Under the pieces are notes generated by a model that did no database searches, was not told the origin of the DNA, and was given only the letters and a program-made list of their open reading frames with translations. Shown here in pieces: positions 1 through 5,091 of a stretch of 16,567 nucleotides of DNA (the first letter of the stretch is position 1; the number at the start of each line of letters is the position of its first letter). Both the position numbers and the translations under genes were made by a program. Where the stretch lies: contig CAJBRS010000035.1 in assembly GCA_903958115.1 (NCBI GenBank), forward strand, positions 1 through 16,567, given 5' to 3'. Origin of the DNA: an uncultured bacterium (GTDB lineage: Bacteria > Patescibacteriota > Minisyncoccia > Phycocordibacterales > CAWITU01).

Positions 1-149
1 ATATTTTGTTTTTGTTGGCAACCTTAATATGGGCAATGATTACTGTGTATCCTTATTCACACAGAATTGTTTATTTACAGATCCCTTATCTACTCTGGGT
101 CTCTTTTGCTACTGTTTTGCAGATAACCATCACTAGATTGAATCGATAG
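1..149 (+). CDS. TspO/MBR family membrane protein, C-terminal fragment
   Basis: Reading frame 3 is open from the window edge (first full codon at position 3) to a TAG at 147-149, giving 48 residues that look like the end of a TspO/MBR (peripheral benzodiazepine receptor-like) protein. The signature seen is the last transmembrane helix, IPYLLWVSFATVLQITI, followed by RLN; the family typically ends in a P-Y-L-L-W-V-S-F-A block and a short N-rich tail. The preceding stretch LLATLIWAMI is hydrophobic and fits the fourth helix. TspO proteins are five-helix membrane proteins that bind tetrapyrroles and sterols; their bacterial role is unsettled (stress and porphyrin handling). Most of the gene lies outside the window, so length and start cannot be judged. 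The next gene starts 3 nt after its stop, so the two are probably co-transcribed. Confidence 0.82.
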   Translation, partial: ILFLLATLIWAMITVYPYSHRIVYLQIPYLLWVSFATVLQITITRLNR

Positions 150-152
150 TAT

Positions 153-671
153 ATGAACAAGACAACAAAAAGAATTATCGTCGTTAATGATAGGATGCAA
201 AAGAACTATCGCTATGAGTGTGTAGCCACAATCGGTAAAAATTTTGATCCAAGATTTAAGCCGGATCTTTCTCCAAAGGAAATGTTAAAAATGGGGGTAT
301 TCGGCGGAAAGTATATGACGGATTGTGGAAATGAGTTTCCTGCTGATTGGTTTACAAAAGCTAAGCTTGATTCAGAAAAACACAATGCTGATTTGAATTT
401 TTTTAAAGTGAACGCTAGTCAGCCTCTTTCGGTTTGGAAAAATAAGGGCTGGATTTACAAAGATGATCCTCGTGGATGGTTTCAGTGGTACTGTCGGTAT
501 TATATGGGGAGACGTATTTTAGAAGAAGATGATCGACAGATTAGGCGTTGGAAGGCGATGGTTCGTCACGTTACTCAAATAAAAAACAATTGTAGAGCAG
601 GAGACTTATTTTGTCGCCAGAGACAAAGGCAGGCGTTGTTGCACTGGGCCTACGACAGTAGAAAATTTTGA
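153..671 (+). CDS. Conserved protein of unknown function (W/Y/R-rich, 172 aa)
   Basis: A 172-residue soluble protein with no signal peptide or membrane helix. It is unusually rich in Trp, Tyr and Arg, with strongly patterned motifs: GVFGGKYMTDC near residue 48, EFPADWF near 61, a central GWI...DPRGWFQWYCRYYMGRR (about 99-120), RRWKAMVRH, and a C-terminal CRQRQRQALLHWAYDSRK. My memory is that this is a recognisable conserved family found in bacteria and some eukaryotes and annotated only as hypothetical; I cannot assign a reaction. The basic, aromatic C-terminal half could contact nucleic acid or a nucleotide, but that is speculation. It follows the TspO stop by 3 nt, suggesting coupled translation. 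Its own TGA stop (669-671) overlaps the extended -10 element of the next gene, so transcription of dgkA can start afresh there. Confidence 0.85.
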   Translation: MNKTTKRIIVVNDRMQKNYRYECVATIGKNFDPRFKPDLSPKEMLKMGVFGGKYMTDCGNEFPADWFTKAKLDSEKHNADLNFFKVNASQPLSVWKNKGWIYKDDPRGWFQWYCRYYMGRRILEEDDRQIRRWKAMVRHVTQIKNNCRAGDLFCRQRQRQALLHWAYDSRKF

Positions 672-677
672 TATACT
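669..677 (+). promoter_or_regulatory. Extended -10 promoter element of the DgkA-family gene
   Basis: TGATATACT is a TGn-type extended -10 (hexamer TATACT at 672-677) overlapping the stop codon of the upstream gene. The ATG at 684 follows after 6 nt, so the transcript would be leaderless or nearly so. No -35 at the right distance was seen, which is usual for extended -10 promoters. Confidence 0.55.
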
Positions 678-683
678 AATATT

Positions 684-1061
684 ATGAAAAATGACAGCCA
701 AAACAATAAATTTTCTATCGTAAAAAGGGCCAAGAGTTTTGTCCACGCAGGGAGGGGGATTGGTGTATTTATTAAAACAACTCACAACGCGTGGATTCAC
801 CTAGTCGCCCTTTTCGCGGTTGTCTCGTTGGGGTTTTATTTTCAAATTACTCATGTTGAGTGGATGGTTTTGGTGCTTGTCTGTGGGCTAGTGTTGGCGT
901 CTGAAGCTTTTAATACGGCAATCGAAATCGATATTGATCTAACTTCTCCCGAATATCACCCCTACGCTCGCGACACGAAAGATGTAGCGGCTGGTGCCGT
1001 TTTAATTTCGTCTATTACAGCTTTGATTGTCGGCCTGATTATTTTCGCTCATTATCTGTAG
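684..1061 (+). CDS. dgkA: DgkA-family kinase (diacylglycerol or undecaprenol kinase)
   Basis: A 125-residue small integral membrane kinase of the DgkA family, which transfers the ATP gamma-phosphate to a lipid alcohol: diacylglycerol in proteobacteria, undecaprenol in most Gram-positive bacteria. Three hydrophobic segments are visible (about 36-55, 59-73 and 101-123). The catalytic block is intact: SEAFNTAIE (Glu74, Asn77, Glu81) and, after a loop, YARDTKDVAAGAVL (Lys99, Asp100), matching E. coli DgkA's NSAIE and KDMGSAAV blocks. The long acidic loop EIDIDLTSPEYHPYARD and the lack of other lipid A genes here favour the undecaprenol type, which recycles the cell-wall carrier lipid, but substrate cannot be told from sequence alone. 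It has an extended -10 immediately upstream and no Shine-Dalgarno. Confidence 0.93.
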   Translation: MKNDSQNNKFSIVKRAKSFVHAGRGIGVFIKTTHNAWIHLVALFAVVSLGFYFQITHVEWMVLVLVCGLVLASEAFNTAIEIDIDLTSPEYHPYARDTKDVAAGAVLISSITALIVGLIIFAHYL

Positions 1062-1101
1062 AGTTTTCCACAAGTCTTACTTGTGTGTCGTCGCCTTTTT
1101 T

Positions 1102-1110
1102 TGATACGAT
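1102..1110 (+). promoter_or_regulatory. Extended -10 element of the SulP gene
   Basis: TGATACGAT (hexamer TACGAT at 1105-1110) ends 9 nt before the ATG at 1120. The intervening GGTGAG also resembles a Shine-Dalgarno, so either a leaderless or a very short-leader mRNA is possible. Confidence 0.45.
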
Positions 1111-1119
1111 GGTGAGCTC

Positions 1120-2727
1120 ATGAAAATATTTTTATCTGGACTCAAGAAGGAAATAAAAAATAATTGGAAATCTGGTATCTCGGTAGCTATGGTATCCATC
1201 CCTTTGTCGTTTTCCTTAGCTATTGCTGCTGGGGCTAGTCCTATGACAGGTATTATTACGGCGGTATGGGCTGGCTTAGTCGGCGGTATTGTCGGAGGGA
1301 GTCAATTTAATATCATCGGACCAGCTGGCGCTCTAGCTGGTATTTTAATTGTTTTTGCGATCTCCTACGGTCCAGCTATTTTACCTATTTTAGCAATTTT
1401 TAGTGGTTTAATTATTTTGGTTGTCTGGCTGCTCGGCTGGGATAAGTATTTGATATTTGTACCTTCTAGCGTGGTTCACGGGTTTACTCTTGGGGTAGCG
1501 TTGACTATTGGCCTCGGACAAATAAATTCCGCTTTCGGTCTCAGTGGTCTTCCTGTTCACGATACATCGGTTTTAAACACTCTTGAGTCGTTGAGGCATT
1601 TGGGGATGGTTAGTTGGTCTGCCTTCATCCCATTTATTTTAGGATTATTGGTTATGTTTGTTCTCCTAAAATTCAGACCAAGTTGGCCTAATTCTATAAT
1701 CGTGGCGATACTTGGAATTTTGTTCGGCTACGCTTCCATTCACGGAGTGTTACCTTTTCATCTTCAAACTGTTGGAACTAAATATCCAGGACTAAGTAAT
1801 AATCTTTTTGTTTTTCCGAAGTTAGCTTCAGTGTTATTTTATGGAAGCAGGATTATGCTAGTTTTGAAATCTTCTGTGGTTGTTGCTTTTATTGCCATCT
1901 TGGAAACACTTCTCTCTGCAAAGACGGCTGATGGTATGACTAAGACAAAATTTCGCCAAGGGCGGGAAGTAATGGGCCTTGGTTTGGCCAACGTGGCCTC
2001 AGGTATATTTGGTGGTCTGCCGGCGACCGGCGTATTTGCTAGAACTGCTTTAAATATAAAAAGTGGAGCAAAATCAAATTATTCCCAGATCATCAATGCT
2101 GTTGCCGTCGGGGTCATTTCTGTGATATTTATTTCTGGTTTCAATTATCTTCCTTTATCGATTACCGCTTCTATTCTGGTCTATGTATCCATCAGAATGA
2201 TTACAGCAGAACATTTTAAAAAGTTATTTAAATTTGATAAATCCGCTTTCGCGCTATCTTTCGTGGTGGCCGCTTTGACGTTTGGTTATGATGCCACGAC
2301 CGGTATTCTCGTTGGTACTTTAGCTTCTCTTTTGCTCTTTGCCCACAAGCTTTCCAGTACAGAACTCGGAAGTGAGACTGATCCGGAAAATTTTAATCCT
2401 GAAGATGAAAAAGAAGAAGCTATTATTTATCGTTTTGCTGGGCCTTTAACATACTTAAATTCAAAGACTCATATTGAGAGGCTTAATCTGATTACTCCTA
2501 CAAAACCCATAATTTTGAATTTCCGGCATGCTCACTACATTGATGTAGACGGGTTTGAATCATTGGATGAAATTGTAGAATCTTTAGAAGATCAAAAATG
2601 TTCAGTATATATTTCTGGGGTAAAACCAGAAATGATGGATCATTTTAATGAGCACTCTTGGTTTAAAAAGATGGTCTCGCAAAACAAGGTCTTTGGGTCT
2701 ACAGACGAAGTTCTGAAGGTGATATAA
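1120..2727 (+). CDS. SulP/SLC26-family anion transporter with STAS domain
   Basis: A 535-residue SulP (SLC26) family permease. The N-terminal approximately 400 residues are a chain of hydrophobic helices that begin with the family-typical ISVAMVSIPLSFSLAIAAGASPMTGI (residues about 21-46) and include GGSQFNIIGPAGALAGIL and the later GLANVASGIFGGLPATGVFARTALN block, equivalent to the SulP segment that lines the transport core. After a charged linker (about 410-430) comes a STAS domain (about 433-535) with IIYRFAGPLTYLN and a conserved DVDGFESL loop. Family members carry sulfate, bicarbonate or other small anions, usually with Na+ or H+; SulP proteins without assimilatory sulfur genes nearby are often bicarbonate transporters, but substrate is open here. 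No carbonic anhydrase adjoins it. Its TAA stop overlaps the promoter of the SPFH gene. Confidence 0.93.
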   Translation: MKIFLSGLKKEIKNNWKSGISVAMVSIPLSFSLAIAAGASPMTGIITAVWAGLVGGIVGGSQFNIIGPAGALAGILIVFAISYGPAILPILAIFSGLIILVVWLLGWDKYLIFVPSSVVHGFTLGVALTIGLGQINSAFGLSGLPVHDTSVLNTLESLRHLGMVSWSAFIPFILGLLVMFVLLKFRPSWPNSIIVAILGILFGYASIHGVLPFHLQTVGTKYPGLSNNLFVFPKLASVLFYGSRIMLVLKSSVVVAFIAILETLLSAKTADGMTKTKFRQGREVMGLGLANVASGIFGGLPATGVFARTALNIKSGAKSNYSQIINAVAVGVISVIFISGFNYLPLSITASILVYVSIRMITAEHFKKLFKFDKSAFALSFVVAALTFGYDATTGILVGTLASLLLFAHKLSSTELGSETDPENFNPEDEKEEAIIYRFAGPLTYLNSKTHIERLNLITPTKPIILNFRHAHYIDVDGFESLDEIVESLEDQKCSVYISGVKPEMMDHFNEHSWFKKMVSQNKVFGSTDEVLKVI

Positions 2728-2728
2728 T
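2720..2728 (+). promoter_or_regulatory. Extended -10 element of the SPFH gene
   Basis: TGATATAAT is a perfect extended -10 (hexamer TATAAT at 2723-2728) that overlaps the stop codon of the SulP gene and ends 8 nt before the ATG at 2737. It would give a leaderless mRNA. Confidence 0.55.
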
Positions 2729-2736
2729 GTGTCTAT

Positions 2737-3495
2737 ATGACATATATAATATTAGTAATCCTCATAATCTTGTTTTTGGTTTCTGTTCGGGTGGTAAAAG
2801 AATACGATCGTGGCGTGGTCTTCTTTTTGGGGCGTTTTCGTGCTGTTCGTGGGCCCGGCCTTATTATCTTGATACCAATTTTTGAGCAGATGACTCGGGT
2901 GACTCTTCGAACCATTACGATGAATATTCCTTCTCAGAAAATTATTACCAAAGACAATGTCTCGATTGATATCGCCGCTGTCGCATATTACAAAATTGTT
3001 GATCCTCAAAAATCAGTTATCGCTATCGAAAATGTTTTCAGTGCGGTTAACCAAATTAGTCAGACAACAGTGCGAAATGTTGTTGGTCAATTTCAGCTAG
3101 ATCAACTTCTTTCTCAAACAGTTGATATTAATACTCAGATAAAAAATGTTATTGATGCTCACACAGAGCCTTGGGGGGTAGAAGTAACAGCTGTTGAAAT
3201 CAAAGATATTACTTTACCGGACAATATGCAGAGAGCTATGGCCAAGGAAGCTGAAGCTGATCGTGAGAGACGGGCTAAGATCATCGCCGCCGATGGAGAA
3301 TTTCAGGCCGCTCAAAAGCTCGGTCAGGCTGCTGATATTATTTCTGTTCATCCTGTTGCTCTTCAGCTTAGAACTCTTCAGACAATGGCAGAAATTAGTG
3401 TAGAGAAAAATTCTACTATCATTTTCCCAGCTCAATTCATGACCACTGTACAAGAAGCTATCAGGACTATCAAAGGTGATTCTTTGACTAAGTAA
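2737..3495 (+). CDS. SPFH/stomatin-like (slipin) membrane protein
   Basis: A 252-residue slipin of the SPFH (stomatin/prohibitin/flotillin/HflK-C) superfamily. It has one N-terminal membrane helix (residues 2-18), then the diagnostic EYDRGVVFFLGRF...GPGLIILIPIFEQ block (about 23-50), the PSQKIITKDNVSIDIAAVAYYKI strand region, and the QTTVRNVVGQFQLDQLLSQ segment. The helical tail carries AMAKEAEADRERRAKIIAADGEFQAA, the typical coiled-coil that drives oligomer formation. Such proteins form large membrane rings that organise lipid domains and regulate membrane proteases. Slipins are commonly paired with an NfeD/ClpP-like partner; none is adjacent here. It follows SulP directly but has its own strong extended -10, and is 4 nt from the next gene. 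Confidence 0.93.
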   Translation: MTYIILVILIILFLVSVRVVKEYDRGVVFFLGRFRAVRGPGLIILIPIFEQMTRVTLRTITMNIPSQKIITKDNVSIDIAAVAYYKIVDPQKSVIAIENVFSAVNQISQTTVRNVVGQFQLDQLLSQTVDINTQIKNVIDAHTEPWGVEVTAVEIKDITLPDNMQRAMAKEAEADRERRAKIIAADGEFQAAQKLGQAADIISVHPVALQLRTLQTMAEISVEKNSTIIFPAQFMTTVQEAIRTIKGDSLTK

Positions 3496-3499
3496 TTTT

Positions 3500-3934
3500 A
3501 TGAGAATATACGTACTTGGCAGTAATAGCTTTGTGAGCGAGATGGTTGGTTGTAAAAACAAGTTGTGCGAACTTGGTTTTGATGGTTGGATTCATCAAGA
3601 TTACGAAGATCATGTAAATGGGGTTAAGCTGGCTTTTCCTGAGAAAAATGATGTTCCTGGCGAGAGTGCTGAGTTCAAAAGAGCCCATGATTATATCCGT
3701 GCCCATTACCGACATATCCTACAAAGTGATGCCATTCTAATCGTTAATCTCGAAAAGAAAGGTTTAAAAAATTATATTGGCGGTAATTGTCTGATGGAAA
3801 TGGGGATGGCTTATGTAAACGATAAGAAAATATTTTTGCTAAATGATATTCCAAAAGACTCGGCTTACTTAGATGAGATTGAAGCAATGGATCCAATTTG
3901 CCTGCATGGTGATCTAAATAATATTGAAAAATAA
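3500..3934 (+). CDS. Nucleoside 2-deoxyribosyltransferase-like Rossmann-fold protein
   Basis: A 144-residue soluble alpha/beta protein. It starts with a strand-loop (MRIYVLGSNSF), has a long amphipathic helix with EFKRAHDYIRAHYRHI, a second hydrophobic strand SDAILIVNLEKK, then GGNCLMEMGMAYVNDKKIFLLNDIP and a C-terminal IEAMDPICLHGDL. This layout resembles the nucleoside 2-deoxyribosyltransferase / DUF4406-type fold, in which a Glu in a GT-x-x-E-x-G helix (here Glu100 in NCLMEMG) is the nucleophile, the preceding strand holds a D-x-x-x-x-N motif, and KKIFLLND is the next strand. Whether it acts on nucleosides, nucleotides or NAD-like glycosides is not visible. It sits 4 nt after the SPFH gene with no Shine-Dalgarno, so it is probably in the same transcript. 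Confidence 0.7.
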   Translation: MRIYVLGSNSFVSEMVGCKNKLCELGFDGWIHQDYEDHVNGVKLAFPEKNDVPGESAEFKRAHDYIRAHYRHILQSDAILIVNLEKKGLKNYIGGNCLMEMGMAYVNDKKIFLLNDIPKDSAYLDEIEAMDPICLHGDLNNIEK

Positions 3935-3935
3935 A

Positions 3936-3967
3936 ACCCATTAGCGCCGGTCTGGGCGCTAATGGGT
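3936..3967. terminator. Shared hairpin terminator between convergent genes
   Basis: A perfect 13-bp inverted repeat (3936-3948 with 3955-3967, loop 3949-3954; core ATTAGCGCC / GGCGCTAAT). Read on the minus strand the stem is followed by TTTTATTTTT, a proper U-tract, so it ends transcription of the PDT-like gene. On the plus strand the T-run is weak (GGGTTTG), but the hairpin lies 2 nt after the stop of the 3500-3934 gene and may also stop that unit. Confidence 0.85.
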
Positions 3968-3977
3968 GGGTTTGAAT

Positions 3978-4859
3978 CTATCCTGTTATGACAGGGAAGG
4001 GACCAAAACATACGTGTGCAACTGTATATTGTTCCAATTTTCCTTTTGCTCTCTCGAAGGATTCCAATTGGTTTTCTTCGACGTCCATTTCCATGATGAA
4101 GTCGTAGGTATGATTGCCTGTTGGTACAGAATGGATCTGAATCAAGTTTAAGTCTTCTTTACCGAACAGGTGAATTGCTGTGGCTAGTGCATCTGGTTGG
4201 TGAGGAAGTCTGAAGACAACTAATGCACGGTTTTTCTTATCGGTCCAAACTTGGTATCCGATGGGACTGATGAGAAAAAAAGTCGTGATAGCCGTTGTGT
4301 CCTCGAAGGCTTCATCGATGACGACTAAGCCGTATTTTTCCGCAGCTGATTTTGGCCCAAGAGCAGCGCAGTCTTTATCCACCTCTTCTTCTGCTACTCG
4401 TCTTGCGGCTTCGCCATTGCTGGTTTTTGTAGCCTCTGCTAAAAATCCGCCTTCGGCGATTTTGTTTTTGCATGCACCGATTGATTTGCTGTGGGCAATT
4501 ATTTTCCTGAATGGTTTACCAATCATCTCTTTGCGCACCATTAGGCAGAAGTGGAGCTCCATCTTTACTGCTCCAGTGATTTGAATTGGGCAATCCGCTG
4601 TCTTTTTATACTGCTGAAGTAGGGAAGTATATGATTCTACAGAATCAGGCACCCTCCCTTCCGCAAGGGTTTCCATAGCAATAGCACCGAAACCACCATT
4701 TTTGATAATTGTTGGGAGCACCTCACTGTTAGAAGTAACTCCTAAATAGTGATTTTCTGGGTTGTCTATATCCGGTGCCAAATAAATCTCAGAAAGTTTT
4801 TTATAGGCATCGTGAGAGAAAGTGGCTCCAAGAGGGGCTAAGAACGTGATATTTGTCAT
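3978..4859 (-). CDS. Prephenate dehydratase-like protein with C-terminal ACT domain, catalytic motifs eroded
   Basis: A 293-residue two-domain protein with the architecture of a monofunctional prephenate dehydratase (PheA), which makes phenylpyruvate for Phe synthesis. The N-terminal PDT-like region (about 3-200) keeps the family landmarks APLGATFSHDAY (usual GPxGTFS), AIAMETLAEGRV (usual PIENSxxG), IIAHSKSIGACKNK (usual SHPQALAQC) and SAAEKYGL...TTAITTFFLI (usual NxTRF). The C-terminal ACT domain (about 212-290) has LPHQPDALATAIHLF, DLNLIQIHSVP (usual NLTKIESRP) and YDFIMEMD. The changes are striking: the Asn of PIENS, the Ser and Gln of SHPQ..Q and the Arg of TRF are all replaced; only the Thr (Thr192) and Phe194 of TRF remain. 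It may have another substrate or be a ligand sensor. A good SD, AAAGGA, lies 9 nt before the ATG. It is alone, behind a Phe-leader attenuator. Confidence 0.82.
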   Translation of the reverse strand: MTNITFLAPLGATFSHDAYKKLSEIYLAPDIDNPENHYLGVTSNSEVLPTIIKNGGFGAIAMETLAEGRVPDSVESYTSLLQQYKKTADCPIQITGAVKMELHFCLMVRKEMIGKPFRKIIAHSKSIGACKNKIAEGGFLAEATKTSNGEAARRVAEEEVDKDCAALGPKSAAEKYGLVVIDEAFEDTTAITTFFLISPIGYQVWTDKKNRALVVFRLPHQPDALATAIHLFGKEDLNLIQIHSVPTGNHTYDFIMEMDVEENQLESFERAKGKLEQYTVAHVCFGPFPVITG

Positions 4860-4908
4860 AAGTTTTTTCCTTTCATTTTTTTTATTTAATTGTTAATGAT
4901 CTATAATG

Positions 4909-4963
4909 ACTTCTAAAAGAAAAACCGCTATCCGGAGAGGATAGCGGTTTTTCTTTTAGAAGT
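4909..4963 (-). terminator. Perfect 25-bp hairpin, candidate attenuator of the PDT-like gene
   Basis: The arms 4909-4933 and 4939-4963 are perfect reverse complements (25 bp, 5-nt loop). The GC core (CCGCTATCC / GGATAGCGG) is flanked by A- and T-runs, giving TTTTTCTTTT after the core on either strand. Because the neighbouring genes diverge, no gene ends here; on the minus strand it lies between the leader peptide stop (4972) and the PDT-like start (4859), the position of an attenuator. The upstream segment AATTAGCG, at the leader stop codon, could pair with CGCTA in the first arm as a weak antiterminator. Confidence 0.8.
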
Positions 4964-4971
4964 TTACAACG

Positions 4972-5037
4972 CTAATTCACTCTTCGGTTTGCCGAATTCC
5001 AGATAAAAAATCCGAAAAATGAATTAATATGTGTCAT
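4972..5037 (-). CDS. Phe-rich leader peptide (21 aa) of the attenuator
   Basis: A 22-codon minus-strand ORF from ATG (5037-5035) to TAG (4974-4972). It reads MTHINS, then FFGFFIW, then NSANRRVN. Four of five consecutive residues are Phe (TTT TTC GGA TTT TTT, 5019-5005), closely followed by Trp. The layout closely matches enterobacterial pheL, which starts MKHIP and carries runs of Phe, and lies ahead of a terminator hairpin and a PheA-type gene. A ribosome stalling on the Phe codons when charged tRNA-Phe is scarce would sit about 40-55 nt upstream of the terminator. A short hairpin (TTCGG-CAAA-CCGAA on the minus strand, 4996-4983) lies within the ORF just after the Phe codons and could be the pause or 1:2 stem. 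A promoter ends 7 nt before the ATG, so the ORF appears leaderless; no SD is present. Too short for normal gene finders. Confidence 0.75.
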   Translation of the reverse strand: MTHINSFFGFFIWNSANRRVN

Positions 5038-5044
5038 GACGGAA

Positions 5045-5072
5045 ATATTACTACAATGGATTTTAAATGCAA
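5045..5072 (-). promoter_or_regulatory. Promoter of the leader peptide / PDT-like transcript
   Basis: On the minus strand: -35 TTGCAT (5072-5067), 16-nt spacer, -10 TAATAT (5050-5045), and then 7 nt to the leader-peptide ATG at 5037. The same TTGCAT -35 occurs before the 12165 gene. It overlaps head-to-head with the ATPase promoter region. Confidence 0.55.
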
Positions 5073-5074
5073 TA

Positions 5075-5083
5075 TGTTAGAAT
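5075..5083 (+). promoter_or_regulatory. Extended -10 element of the ATPase operon
   Basis: TGTTAGAAT (hexamer TAGAAT at 5078-5083) ends 8 nt before the ATG at 5092. It would give a leaderless mRNA and supports 5092, not the in-frame ATG at 5029, as the start. Confidence 0.45.
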
Positions 5084-5091
5084 ATCTGATA

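Noticed and set aside
1069..1085. Small hairpin CACAAG-TCTTA-CTTGTG followed at a distance by a T7 run, as a dgkA terminator
   Set aside because: Only 6 bp, and the T-run at 1095-1102 lies about 10 nt from the stem; not a convincing intrinsic terminator.
4860..5072. T-box or other tRNA-sensing riboswitch in front of the PDT-like gene
   Set aside because: No T-box consensus (TGGNACC-type) or specifier-loop layout was seen; the short Phe ORF explains the region better.
5029..5091. In-frame upstream ATG giving a 591-residue ATPase
   Set aside because: The added 21 residues are polar and Cys-rich, overlap the minus-strand promoter and leader peptide, and the extended -10 at 5075-5083 points to 5092.
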